From positions 31,171 through 95,170 of the forward strand of contig JAUVHV010000005.1 of NCBI GenBank assembly GCA_030593065.1: DNA of 64,000 bases. Direction: 5' to 3'. The translations under genes were made by a program, and so were the position numbers. Below are positions 49,572-58,179 of the stretch, in pieces; within the stretch, counting starts at the first letter, position 1, and each line of letters starts with the position of its first letter. Source of the DNA: Candidatus Omnitrophota bacterium (GTDB taxonomy: Bacteria > Omnitrophota > Gorgyraeia > JABMRG01). The notes under the pieces were generated by a model, which saw nothing but the letters and a program-made list of their open reading frames with translations, ran no database searches and had not been told where the DNA came from.

Positions 49572-51165
49572 ATATATTTTTGTAACAGGCGGGGTTGTAT
49601 CCAGTTTAGGCAAGGGCATAGCATCCGCTTCTATAGGTAAACTACTGGAATCCACGGGCCTTAAGATTACATTGATTAAATGCGATCCTTATATAAATGT
49701 AGATCCGGGCACAATGAATCCGTTCCAGCATGGTGAAGTGTATGTAACAGATGACGGCGCTGAGACAGATCTCGATTTAGGCCATTATGAACGCTTTACC
49801 AACGCTAAGCTCACGAAGGAGAACAATATAACGACCGGAAAAATTTATTATTCTGTTATATCAAAGGAGCGGAAAGGTGATTATCTCGGTAAGACAGTTC
49901 AGATAATACCGCATATAACGGATGAGATAAAACATAGTATAAAAAAAGTGGCAAATAGAAAAAATATAGATGTAGTTATTGTGGAGATAGGAGGAACAGT
50001 CGGAGACATAGAGAGCAGGCCCTTTCTTGAGGCTATCAGGCAATTACGCCTCGAAGTCGGCAGGGAAAATGCCGTGAATATTCATGTTACGCTGGTTCCT
50101 TATATAAAGGCAGCGGGAGAGGTTAAGACCAAGCCGACCCAGCATAGCGTTGGTACCTTGCGCGAAATAGGTATTATGCCGGATGTCATCCTGTGCAGAA
50201 GCGAAAAACATCTTACTATGCAGGCAAAAGAGAAGATAGCGCTTTTTTGTAATGTAGATAAGGAAGCGGTGATATCTGCCGTAGATGTGGATACCATATA
50301 TGAAGTGCCAATCTGCTTGTATAAAGAAGGGCTTAACGGAATCTTAGCGCGCCTTCTTAAGTTAAGATGCCGCGGTAGAAATCTTACCAGATGGCAGAAG
50401 ACCGTATTGGATAAGATTAAAAATCCGGTTAATGCGGTTACTGTCGCTGTTGTGGGTAAATATATAATACTGCAGGATGCGTACAAATCTATATACGAAG
50501 CCCTTACACATGCCGCGATAGCAAACAATACAAGACTGCTTATCAAGCGGGTTGATTCCGAAGATATTGAAAAATATGGTTCTCACGTATATTTAAATGA
50601 TGTAGACGCCATATTGATTCCGGGAGGTTTCGGCAAAAGAGGTATAGAAGGGAAGATAGAAGCGGTGCGATATGCGAGAGAGAAAGAGATACCTTTTTTT
50701 GGAATATGCTTAGGAATGCAGATAGCGGCAATTGAATTCGCGAGAAATATTTGCGGCCTTAAAAAAGCAAATTCAACGGAATTTAACAGTAAGACCCCGT
50801 ACCCGGTGATATCTCTTTTAGAAGAGCAGAGAGGCGTAAAAGCTAAAGGTGCGACAATGCGTTTAGGCAAGTACTCGTGCAGGTTAAGGAAGGATACAAA
50901 GAGCATCAAAGCTTATGGCAGGAAGGTAGTCTCTGAACGCCACAGGCATAGATACGAATTCAATAATAGATATAGAAATATTTTCGAAAAAAACGGCCTC
51001 ATTGCCGCGGGTATCTATCCGAACAGTGACCTTGTTGAGATTGTTGAATTAGCAAACCACCCCTGGTATATAGCTTGCCAGTCCCATCCTGAATTTAAAT
51101 CCAAGCCTGATATAGCCCACCCGCTATTTAAGAGTTTTATAAGAGCTGCTTTGAAGAATAGATAG
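49564..51165 (+). CDS. pyrG: CTP synthase
   Basis: PyrG aminates UTP to CTP using glutamine. I choose GTG at 49564 ([19 protein letters not shown]), eight bases after AAGGAGG; the ATG at 49558 is only two bases from that site, and longer starts lie inside carB. The start overlaps the carB end by eight bases. The synthetase half has [17 protein letters not shown] and [15 protein letters not shown]. The glutaminase half has IPGGFGKRG, the nucleophile [15 protein letters not shown] and the late SHPEFKSKP. At 533 residues it is full length. Confidence 0.95.
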   Translation: MAKYIFVTGGVVSSLGKGIASASIGKLLESTGLKITLIKCDPYINVDPGTMNPFQHGEVYVTDDGAETDLDLGHYERFTNAKLTKENNITTGKIYYSVISKERKGDYLGKTVQIIPHITDEIKHSIKKVANRKNIDVVIVEIGGTVGDIESRPFLEAIRQLRLEVGRENAVNIHVTLVPYIKAAGEVKTKPTQHSVGTLREIGIMPDVILCRSEKHLTMQAKEKIALFCNVDKEAVISAVDVDTIYEVPICLYKEGLNGILARLLKLRCRGRNLTRWQKTVLDKIKNPVNAVTVAVVGKYIILQDAYKSIYEALTHAAIANNTRLLIKRVDSEDIEKYGSHVYLNDVDAILIPGGFGKRGIEGKIEAVRYAREKEIPFFGICLGMQIAAIEFARNICGLKKANSTEFNSKTPYPVISLLEEQRGVKAKGATMRLGKYSCRLRKDTKSIKAYGRKVVSERHRHRYEFNNRYRNIFEKNGLIAAGIYPNSDLVEIVELANHPWYIACQSHPEFKSKPDIAHPLFKSFIRAALKNR

Positions 51166-51241
51166 CTTGTTATATAAAATTATATTAATCTTGTCCGCAT
51201 AGGCCTTATGTGTTAATATATATCCTCACAAAGGAGCAAAG

Positions 51242-51538
51242 ATGATACGTTTAGCGCTTTTTCTACTGATAATTTATTTCATATATACATTCTACAAGAT
51301 GACACAGAAGCATCAGGGAAAACCTAAGATTAAGAATCTTGGGAAAGCCAAAGTAGCCCCTAATACTCTTTGCCCAGACCCTAAAGTCTTTGTAGATTAC
51401 ATAGAAGGCAAGATACAAGGCAGGAAGCAGGAAGAGATACGCCGCCATATAGATAGCTGCAAGGATTGCATGGATGCTTTACAGGCTGTGTTTAATCTGT
51501 CTACTGAAGAAGAGCTTAAGAAAAAGAAGGTTCCTTAA
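51242..51538 (+). CDS. Small membrane-anchored protein with zinc-finger-like C-terminus
   Basis: The 98-residue product has one N-terminal membrane helix (IRLALFLLIIYFIYTFYKM). A C-terminal segment, CPDPKVFVDYIEGKIQG then RRHIDSCKDCMDAL, recalls the zf-HC2/ZAS fold of anti-sigma factors (C-x-His-x3-C-x2-C pattern). AAAGGAG stands before the ATG. The topology is reversed compared with common anti-sigmas, where the finger precedes the helix. No sigma gene is adjacent. It could still bind a sigma factor; that is inference only. Confidence 0.6.
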   Translation: MIRLALFLLIIYFIYTFYKMTQKHQGKPKIKNLGKAKVAPNTLCPDPKVFVDYIEGKIQGRKQEEIRRHIDSCKDCMDALQAVFNLSTEEELKKKKVP

Positions 51539-51544
51539 ATAACC

Positions 51545-51575
51545 TCAAGAACCGTTCTTGATGATTTCTCATTTT
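51545..51575 (+). terminator. Weak intrinsic terminator
   Basis: TCAAGAA/TTCTTGA (51545-51551, 51555-51561) has a CCG loop, with a T-rich stretch shortly after (ends TTTTT at about 51575). It closes the pyrG/zinc-finger transcript. Confidence 0.5.
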
Positions 51576-51580
51576 TCTTC

Positions 51581-51609
51581 TTGAAAACCCCAGTTACCTA
51601 TGTTATAAT
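51581..51609 (+). promoter_or_regulatory. Sigma-70 promoter for the CAT tRNA
   Basis: TTGAAA (51581-51586), a 17-bp spacer and a perfect TATAAT (51604-51609), 20 bp upstream of the tRNA 5' end. Confidence 0.75.
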
Positions 51610-51628
51610 TTCTTTTAAATATTTTTTT

Positions 51629-51705
51629 GGGCCCGTAGCGCAGTTGGTTAGCGCAGTTGACTCATAATCAATTGGTCGTAGGTTCGAGTCCTACCGGGCC
51701 CACCA
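51629..51705 (+). tRNA. tRNA with CAT anticodon (Ile2 or Met)
   Basis: A 77-nt cloverleaf: acceptor GGGCCCG/CGGGCCC, anticodon stem GTTGA/TCAAT with loop CTCATAA, T-arm GTAGG/CCTAC and encoded CCA. It lacks the three G-C pairs of initiator tRNA. The T-arm resembles Bacillus tRNA-Ile2, and tilS, whose product modifies that tRNA, is the second protein gene downstream. Elongator Met remains possible. A repeated element follows and ends with a second copy of the 3' end. Confidence 0.9.
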
Positions 51706-51901
51706 TTATTATAGGACGAGAACCTAAAAAGGGGTTTTAGAGGAAAAGACCGTTTTCCCCTATCGGCGAAGTAAGTTTCCTTGAGTAAGGAAAAGGAACA
51801 GCGTAAGCGTTAAGGAAAAACCATCAGGATTTTTCCTTAAGGAGCGAGCAATGCGAGCGACAGGTTCCAGGCCGCAGGCCGGAGTCCTACCGGGCCCACC
51901 A
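51706..51901 (+). mobile_element. Hairpin-rich element in the 3' end of the CAT tRNA, copy A
   Basis: The 123-bp core (51724-51846) matches a second copy at 61619-61741 at all but about five positions. It contains four hairpins: CTAAAA/TTTTAG, GGAAAA/TTTTCC, TTTCCTT/AAGGAAA and an 11-bp TTAAGGAAAAA/TTTTTCCTTAA stem. The right end repeats the last 20 bases of the tRNA including CCA (51882-51901). A 14-bp insert splits the GGTTC start of that repeat. There is no coding capacity, so any integrase must act in trans. Confidence 0.7.
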
Positions 51902-52074
51902 TTTTTTAGTTTACTTTGTTTCATTTTTTTGTACTAATCCCCTCGTAATCAATTGAGATCTGCAAAAAGATAAGATATGGTAAAGCTATATTCTTATAGC
52001 GTGAGCCTGAATACTTTCCGGAAAAGAGCCTTTTCCAGTTTACATTTGCCTATTTTTAGTATAAAATTAATAAT
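51902..52074 (+). other. Intergenic gap before the PilZ gene
   Basis: 173 AT-rich bases. I see no gene or convincing hairpin. A weak promoter candidate (TTTACA then TATAAA with a 15-bp spacer) ends about ten bases before the next start. Confidence 0.4.
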
Positions 52075-52545
52075 ATGATAAAATCAAAACATAACAGAAG
52101 AAACTATATAAGGTTAAATGCTATTTTTCCTATAGAGTTTCAGCTGATTAATGACAAGAAAGAACTCAAGTCGCCCATCTTGCGGGGTTTTACGCGTAAT
52201 ATCGGCAAAGGCGGTATGTGTATAGAAGTAAGGTCGGAAAAGGGAAAGATCCCGTTTGAGATTATACCTGAGCTGACAAAGCTTAAACTTACTATTAATA
52301 TTCCATCGAGCGCTCTTGCCACAGATTCTTATGTTACTGTCAGGTGGTCAAAGAAGATATCGGAACATGCATTAGATACGTATATGTTCGGTGTGGAATA
52401 CGATGAGATAGAGTCTGATAATCAGAAGATGATAGAGCGCCATGTGTTATGGATACATAGAAGGCCTAAGACTATATTTTTATTTTTTTTAGTGTTACTG
52501 TTTTTTGCCATTTTTTTTACATATATTAGTATATGTATCAGGTAG
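52075..52545 (+). CDS. PilZ domain membrane protein
   Basis: The 156-residue protein has an N-terminal PilZ domain. The c-di-GMP-binding N-terminal arginines are in HNRRNYIRLNAIFPIEF. The second motif is FTRNIGKGGMCIEV, where the usual (D/N)xSxxG has Gly in place of Ser, so binding may be weaker. A C-terminal membrane helix (TIFLFFLVLLFFAIFFTYIS) follows. It may link c-di-GMP to an envelope function. An HD-GYP c-di-GMP hydrolase lies at the left edge of this window. The 3' end overlaps the upstream extension of the tilS frame. Confidence 0.7.
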   Translation: MIKSKHNRRNYIRLNAIFPIEFQLINDKKELKSPILRGFTRNIGKGGMCIEVRSEKGKIPFEIIPELTKLKLTINIPSSALATDSYVTVRWSKKISEHALDTYMFGVEYDEIESDNQKMIERHVLWIHRRPKTIFLFFLVLLFFAIFFTYISICIR

Positions 52546-52576
52546 TCTTTGTACTCCGCGTAATATATCTAATGCA

Positions 52577-53977
52577 ATGATCAATAAAATAAAAGATACT
52601 TTAACAAAATATGCCATGCTTAAAAGAGGTGATAGAGTCTTACTCTGTGTCTCAGGCGGCCCGGACTCTGTTGCAATGCTCTATCTGTTTAAAGCAATAG
52701 CAGCCAGGATGAAGCTTAAGCTTTTTCTTGCTCATGTAAACCATACTTTGCGGGCAGAGGAGTCTAACCGGGATCAGTCCTATGTCGAGGCGCTTGGAAA
52801 CCTCCAAAAGATACCCGTGTTTATAGATAGACAGGATACGAGAAAATTTGCAATGAGAAATAGGCTTTCCATAGAAGATAGCGCAAGACGTCTAAGGTAT
52901 AAGTTTTTTAAAGAGGTTGCTGATGAACTTGATATAGATGTAATTGCGACTGCTCATACAAGGGATGACCAGGCGGAGACAGTTCTTATGCGGTTATTGC
53001 GTGGAACAGGGTTTAAAGGTCTGCGCGGCATTCCGGCAAAGAGTAATCTTAGCAACGGCCTGCTCATAAGGCCGATGATCGGAATATCTCGGAAAGAGAT
53101 AGAAGCATATCTTAAGCGAAAAAAGGTGCGCCCAAGAACAGACACATCGAATTCAGATACCCAATTTTTTAGAAACAGGATAAGGTTAAATCTTATACCT
53201 TTTATTGAAAAGGATTACTCCCCTCGAATAAAGAACCTGCTCTTGACCCTCGCTGATTTACTTGATAAGGACTATGAATATTTAGAACTTAAGCATGAAG
53301 AGGATTTTAAAGGGGTTTTTAGAAGAAATAGTAAAGGTGTTGTCATTTTACGCCTGTCTGCCTTTAAAAAGTTGCACCCTTCTGTTAAAAGGGGGGCGGT
53401 AAGAAAGATTATGCGGGTTTTATGCAATGGCCTGGAAGGTATTGATTACAGGCACTGGAAGGAGATAGAATCATTAATTGATACCAGGCCTGTAGGTTCT
53501 ATCCTTTATTTACCGCATAAGATAACCGTGGAAAAGAGCAGAAGGAGCATACGATTTAACCCGGCTGATATAAAAACCCCCCGGAGGCGAGAAGTTGGCT
53601 GTGTAACTGTTAAAGTGCCTGGTTTGACAAGATTCGGCAGGAGGGTGCTTCGAGCGAGGCACGTTAATCGCATATCCGGTTTTTCAAAGAAACTTAAGGG
53701 CGTTGAATACTTTGACGCGGAAAAAATTAATCTGCCCTTAAGAATTAGAACTTATAAACAAGGGGATAGGATGAAGCCTCTCGGCATGAAAGGATATAAA
53801 AAAGTTTCAGATATCTTTATCGATGAAAAAATACCTTTTAAAAGGCGCAATAACATACCGCTTATAGTTTCAGCAAAAGGTGAGATCCTGTGGCTTTATG
53901 GCATTAGGATATCAGATGTATGCAGGATTGGTCCGGGTACAAAAAAAACACTAAGACTGGAGTTATTGACAAGGTAA
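52577..53977 (+). CDS. tilS: tRNA(Ile)-lysidine synthetase
   Basis: TilS adds lysine to C34 of the CAT-anticodon tRNA-Ile2, so it reads AUA. The start I choose is ATG 52577 (MINKIKDTLTKYAML); an upstream in-frame ATG at 52505 lies inside the PilZ gene. The PP-loop is VLLCVSGGPDSVAMLYL. The next motifs are AHVNHTLR, IATAHTRDDQAETVLMRLLRGTG and the C-terminal IRTYKQGDRMKPLGMKGYKKVSDIFID. At 466 residues it is the long form with a full C-terminal domain. A CAT-anticodon tRNA gene lies 0.9 kb upstream. ftsH follows, as in many bacteria. Confidence 0.94.
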   Translation: MINKIKDTLTKYAMLKRGDRVLLCVSGGPDSVAMLYLFKAIAARMKLKLFLAHVNHTLRAEESNRDQSYVEALGNLQKIPVFIDRQDTRKFAMRNRLSIEDSARRLRYKFFKEVADELDIDVIATAHTRDDQAETVLMRLLRGTGFKGLRGIPAKSNLSNGLLIRPMIGISRKEIEAYLKRKKVRPRTDTSNSDTQFFRNRIRLNLIPFIEKDYSPRIKNLLLTLADLLDKDYEYLELKHEEDFKGVFRRNSKGVVILRLSAFKKLHPSVKRGAVRKIMRVLCNGLEGIDYRHWKEIESLIDTRPVGSILYLPHKITVEKSRRSIRFNPADIKTPRRREVGCVTVKVPGLTRFGRRVLRARHVNRISGFSKKLKGVEYFDAEKINLPLRIRTYKQGDRMKPLGMKGYKKVSDIFIDEKIPFKRRNNIPLIVSAKGEILWLYGIRISDVCRIGPGTKKTLRLELLTR

Positions 53978-54037
53978 GGACAATCTGTTATTATATTGCT
54001 TAAATGAAATATTATTAGATAAAACCAAAGGTTCAAA

Positions 54038-56092
54038 ATGGCAAATGGCGAAAAGAATAAACCTACCGGCAAAAGCCGTAAAGGCAGCAAGTTTCCAAAA
54101 ATAAAACCTCCGGGCAAGAATAACTCGCCAGGGATTATTTTCTGGGCTATTACTATAATTCTCTTTATTATGCTTTTCAGGATGAATTCATCGACCATGG
54201 AAGGTGTGGGAGGTATTTTCAGGTCAATGTCATATAGTGAATTTTACAGGAGCCTGGAGGAAAACCCTTCTACGCAGTTGATATCAAAGATTGTTATTAT
54301 GGAGGAGAAGATAAGCGGGCAACTTTCTGATGGAACGAGGTTTAGTGTCAATATTCCCCCTAATGATACAGATATAATAAAGATAATCAGAAATAATGTT
54401 GCTGATGTGACAGTAAAACCTACAAAGACTTTACTGTCAAGTATTGTCTATGCCATAGGGCCGACCCTCCTCTTTTTCGGGCTTATGTGGTTTTTTTTCC
54501 TGCGTGGCGGAAGAGCGGGCGGAGGAGCAGGTGGAATACTTTCATTTGGAAAAAGCCGGGCAAAACTGATAACAGGTGATAAGGCAAGGGTGACTTTTAA
54601 GGATGTTGCGGGTGTAGATGAGGCAAAGGAAGAGCTCCAGGAGGTTATAGAGTTTTTAAGGGATCCTAAAAAATTTCAGCGCCTTGGAGGTAAGATGCCG
54701 AAAGGCGTTCTTTTGATGGGCCCGCCAGGGTGCGGAAAAACGCTTCTTGCTAAAGCAGTTTCCGGTGAAGCGGAAGTGCCATTTTTTAATATTAGCGGTT
54801 CTGATTTCGTTGAAATGTTTGTCGGTGTGGGTGCCGCCAGGGTAAGGGATCTTTTTGAACAGGCAAAAAAATCCGCTAAGATAGGTGGTAAAGGCGCTAT
54901 TATATTTATGGATGAGATAGATGCTGTTGGCAGGCAGCGTTTTGCTGGTATTGGTGGAGGCCATGATGAAAGAGAACAGACATTAAATGCCCTTTTGGTT
55001 GAGATGGACGGATTTTCAACAAAGATAGGAATTATATTAATTGCGGCAACAAACAGGCCGGATGTTTTAGACCCAGCGCTTTTGCGTCCCGGCAGATTTG
55101 ACCGTCAGATTGTAATAGATCGCCCTGATATAAACGGAAGGGCGGAGATACTCAAGGTCCATTCAAAGGATGTAAAGATGGATAAAGACGCGGACATTAC
55201 TTCCATCGCGAAACAGACACCGGGTTTTTCAGGAGCTGATCTCGCAAACCTTATAAATGAGGCAGCGCTCCTGGCCGCAAGGAGAAATAAAGAGACAGTT
55301 ACTTCAAGCGAACTTCAGGAATCTATAGAAAGGGTTATGGCAGGGCCCCAGAGGAAAAGCCGTATTATAAGTAAGAATGAGAAACGAATAGTCGCGTATC
55401 ATGAATCAGGACATGCCCTTACAAGGCTTCTTATGCCAAGTACAGAAGAATTACATAAGGTCTCAATAATCCCCCGGGGTACATCTGCCTTAGGTTATAC
55501 CATGGAGTTGCCAGTAGAGGATAGGTATATTATTTCCAGGACAGAGCTTGTCAATAGGCTTATCGTACTTTTAAGCGGCAGGGCCAGCGAGGAGATTATA
55601 TTTAATGAGATTACTACCGGCGCGCATAACGATCTTCAGGTTGCTACAGAGACAGCCAGGAGAATGGTGTGTGAATTCGGAATGAGTGATAATCTGGGGC
55701 ATCTTACATTTGGAAGAAAGAATCACCAGATATTTTTAGGAAGAGATATTACTGAAGAAAGAAACTATAGTGATGAGACAGCCCAACTCATAGATAAAGA
55801 AGTGCGTAATATTATAGATAGTGCTTATGACCACGCGAAAGGCCTTCTGAAAGAGAACAAAGAAAGGCTTATAAAGCTCGCGGACTTACTGTTGGAAAAG
55901 GAGGTTTTAAGCGCAAAAGAGGCGCGGCAAGCAGCGGGCTTGCCTGAACCAGAAAAAAAGAATGTTATCTTAGATAAGAAGACTAAAGAGAAGAGCTCTT
56001 TGCCTGAGGATTTATCCGCTAACAAAGCCGGCAAGCAGGCTCGCAAAGATGAAGCAGATGCAAAAAAGGATTCTGACAGCTCGCAGGTATAA
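54038..56092 (+). CDS. ftsH: ATP-dependent zinc metalloprotease FtsH
   Basis: FtsH degrades membrane and regulatory proteins. The 684-residue protein has a cytoplasmic Lys-rich head, helix 1 ([15 protein letters not shown]), a periplasmic loop and helix 2 ([18 protein letters not shown]). The AAA domain has Walker A GPPGCGKT, where Thr is more often seen in place of Cys, Walker [12 protein letters not shown] and the pore [22 protein letters not shown]. The zinc site is AYHESGH. A charged tail of about 80 residues ends the chain and overlaps folP. Confidence 0.96.
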   Translation: MANGEKNKPTGKSRKGSKFPKIKPPGKNNSPGIIFWAITIILFIMLFRMNSSTMEGVGGIFRSMSYSEFYRSLEENPSTQLISKIVIMEEKISGQLSDGTRFSVNIPPNDTDIIKIIRNNVADVTVKPTKTLLSSIVYAIGPTLLFFGLMWFFFLRGGRAGGGAGGILSFGKSRAKLITGDKARVTFKDVAGVDEAKEELQEVIEFLRDPKKFQRLGGKMPKGVLLMGPPGCGKTLLAKAVSGEAEVPFFNISGSDFVEMFVGVGAARVRDLFEQAKKSAKIGGKGAIIFMDEIDAVGRQRFAGIGGGHDEREQTLNALLVEMDGFSTKIGIILIAATNRPDVLDPALLRPGRFDRQIVIDRPDINGRAEILKVHSKDVKMDKDADITSIAKQTPGFSGADLANLINEAALLAARRNKETVTSSELQESIERVMAGPQRKSRIISKNEKRIVAYHESGHALTRLLMPSTEELHKVSIIPRGTSALGYTMELPVEDRYIISRTELVNRLIVLLSGRASEEIIFNEITTGAHNDLQVATETARRMVCEFGMSDNLGHLTFGRKNHQIFLGRDITEERNYSDETAQLIDKEVRNIIDSAYDHAKGLLKENKERLIKLADLLLEKEVLSAKEARQAAGLPEPEKKNVILDKKTKEKSSLPEDLSANKAGKQARKDEADAKKDSDSSQV

Positions 56093-56900
56093 GTTTGATC
56101 TTTCTAAAAGAACGCTTATTATGGGTGTTTTAAATGTAACACCTGATTCCTTCTCAGATGGCGGACAATTTTTAAATTGTAATACAGCATGTAAAAGAGC
56201 GCTTCAGATGGAGAAGGAAGGCGCTGATATTATAGATATAGGTGGAGAATCTACGCGTCCGGGGTCTTTAAGTGTCTGTTTGAAAGATGAGATAGCCAGG
56301 ATAATGCCTGTTATCAGTAAGCTTAAGAATAAGCTGAAGATACCCGTTTCTGTTGATACCACAAAATACGAGGTTGCTTTAGCTGCCTTAAAAGAAGGGG
56401 CATCTATAATAAATGATATATCCGGCTTGAGCTGCGATAAGAGATTGGCTACGCTTTGCGCTGAATATTCAGCAGGGCTTATAATAATGCATATTAAAGG
56501 CAGCCCGCGTACGATGCAGAGAAATCCGGTGTACAAGGATTTGTTAAGAGAGGTGTCAGGGTATATCCGCAGAGGGATAAAGATTGCGGAAGCTGCCGGG
56601 GTAAAGAAAGAGAATATTGTAATAGACCCCGGGATAGGTTTTGGCAAGAGGTTAAAACATAACCTTGAGATTATTAGAAATATAGACTATTTTAAGAAAA
56701 TAGGTTTTCCATTGATGATAGGACTTTCAAGGAAATCGTTTGTTGGCAAACTTTTAGATCTTAAGGTAGTGAACAGGCTAGTGCCAACTATCGCGGTGAA
56801 TGCGATAGCTGTTTACAATGGTGCGGATATAGTAAGAGCCCATGATGTTAAAGAGGCTGTAGCGGCAGCTAAAATAGCTCATTCAATAAGAAAGATTTAA
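56049..56900 (+). CDS. folP: Dihydropteroate synthase
   Basis: FolP joins p-aminobenzoate to the pterin precursor in folate synthesis. The 283-residue TIM barrel has TLIMGVLNVTPDSFSDGG, IDIGGESTRPGS, PVSVDTTKYEVALAAL, IVIDPGIGFGKRLKHNLEI and GLSRKSFVG. The start at 56049 lies inside the ftsH end (44-bp overlap); 56058 is a near-equal alternative. Neither ribosome site is strong, so coupling to ftsH is likely. The same ftsH-folP-cdaA order is common in several bacterial phyla. Confidence 0.95.
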   Translation: MKQMQKRILTARRYKFDLSKRTLIMGVLNVTPDSFSDGGQFLNCNTACKRALQMEKEGADIIDIGGESTRPGSLSVCLKDEIARIMPVISKLKNKLKIPVSVDTTKYEVALAALKEGASIINDISGLSCDKRLATLCAEYSAGLIIMHIKGSPRTMQRNPVYKDLLREVSGYIRRGIKIAEAAGVKKENIVIDPGIGFGKRLKHNLEIIRNIDYFKKIGFPLMIGLSRKSFVGKLLDLKVVNRLVPTIAVNAIAVYNGADIVRAHDVKEAVAAAKIAHSIRKI

Positions 56901-56907
56901 AGAGAAT

Positions 56908-57714
56908 ATGATAGAGTATATAGCAAGTATATGGAAACCCCTGCTGGAGATAGTTATACTCTGGGGCGCGTTTTATATGGTATTTGTATTTGTGAAAGAA
57001 ACAAGAGCTTTTCAGGTGCTGAAGGGGCTTATTATACTTCTGATAATCATAGTGATAACCACGACTTTTCTTTCGCAACGCATGGGGCTATATACATTGA
57101 ATTGGATTATTGAAAAGTTCTTTGCGCTTTTAGTGCTCGCGTTTTTAATTATTTTTCACCCTGAACTACGGCAAGGCCTGGCTCGTATCGGGGAACAGGG
57201 GCTATTAAGCGTTTTTGTAATTGAGGAACATATCATAGGCGAGATTGTAAACGCCGCGTTTCTTTTATCAAAGAAAAAGATAGGCGCCATATTGACTATA
57301 GAAAGAACAACCTCTCTTAAGGCATATACAGAGACCGGTATTATTCTTGATAGCCGTGTAAGCCAGGAACTGCTTGCTACTATATTTATGCCTAATACTC
57401 CGCTTCACGATGGAGGGCTTATTATTCGCGGAGAGCGTGTTGTTTCAGCGGGGTGCCTTTTTCCTTTATCGGATAATCCCCGTATAAGCCGCAGCCTCGG
57501 TACGCGCCATCGCGCGGCTATTGGGCTCACGGAACAGACAGATGCTATTGTTGTAGTCGTTTCAGAAGAGACAGGATCAGTCTCTATTGCTATAAATGGA
57601 AGGCTTACAAGAGACCTGGACAAAGAAGGGCTTGAGAGAGTACTAAATAATCTTTGCCGTCCTGCACGCCATAAAAAGAAAAGTTTTATTAAGATATTTA
57701 AGAGGAAAAAATGA
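56908..57714 (+). CDS. cdaA: Diadenylate cyclase CdaA
   Basis: CdaA makes the second messenger c-di-AMP. The 268-residue protein has three N-terminal membrane helices (residues about 8-85) and then a DisA_N domain. Its catalytic motif LHDGGLII replaces the usual DGA with DGG; the RHR motif is intact (GTRHRAAIG). It sits before ybbR-like cdaR and glmM, the standard cdaA-cdaR-glmM unit, in which the partners modulate cyclase activity. The last codon overlaps the next start (ATGA). Confidence 0.93.
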   Translation: MIEYIASIWKPLLEIVILWGAFYMVFVFVKETRAFQVLKGLIILLIIIVITTTFLSQRMGLYTLNWIIEKFFALLVLAFLIIFHPELRQGLARIGEQGLLSVFVIEEHIIGEIVNAAFLLSKKKIGAILTIERTTSLKAYTETGIILDSRVSQELLATIFMPNTPLHDGGLIIRGERVVSAGCLFPLSDNPRISRSLGTRHRAAIGLTEQTDAIVVVVSEETGSVSIAINGRLTRDLDKEGLERVLNNLCRPARHKKKSFIKIFKRKK

Positions 57715-58160
57715 AGGTGTTAAGAGCTATTCTTTTAAATAATTTTTCAATCAAGGCAATTTCTCTGGCGCTTGCGCTGTTTACGTGGAGTTATATTGGC
57801 GGCCAGCTTTACAGAGAGAGTGTCAGCAAAGATACAGAGGCACCCTCTTTGATAAAGGTATCTGGTGAGAAGCTTATAGTCAAATCATTGCCGATATATG
57901 TAAATATAGAGGGTGAACCTTCCCCGGGATACAGGATAGTATTGGATAAGATAGCTATAAGCCCCTCCCGTTCAGTAGTAGCAGGCCCCCCAGAGGTTAT
58001 CAAGGACCTCTTGTATATCTCTACAGACCCGGTAATTGTTCACGGTAAGAATAACACAGTGAAGCAGGATGTTAGCATTACTCAGGTTGCTAATTGCAAG
58101 ATTGGCCATGAAGGCCTTGTTAGGGTCGCTATCCCCATAAGAAAAATAAAACGTAGATAG
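57711..58160 (+). CDS. cdaR: YbbR-like protein CdaR
   Basis: The 149-residue protein has one N-terminal membrane helix (NFSIKAISLALALFTWSYIGG) and a single YbbR repeat (VNIEGEPSPGYRIVLDKIAISPSRSVVAGPPEVI). CdaR is an extracytoplasmic regulator of CdaA (family knowledge). Firmicute versions carry four YbbR repeats, so this is a minimal form. It overlaps cdaA by four bases. Confidence 0.88.
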   Translation: MKVLRAILLNNFSIKAISLALALFTWSYIGGQLYRESVSKDTEAPSLIKVSGEKLIVKSLPIYVNIEGEPSPGYRIVLDKIAISPSRSVVAGPPEVIKDLLYISTDPVIVHGKNNTVKQDVSITQVANCKIGHEGLVRVAIPIRKIKRR

Positions 58161-58179
58161 AAGGAGATTAATTTAAGAT

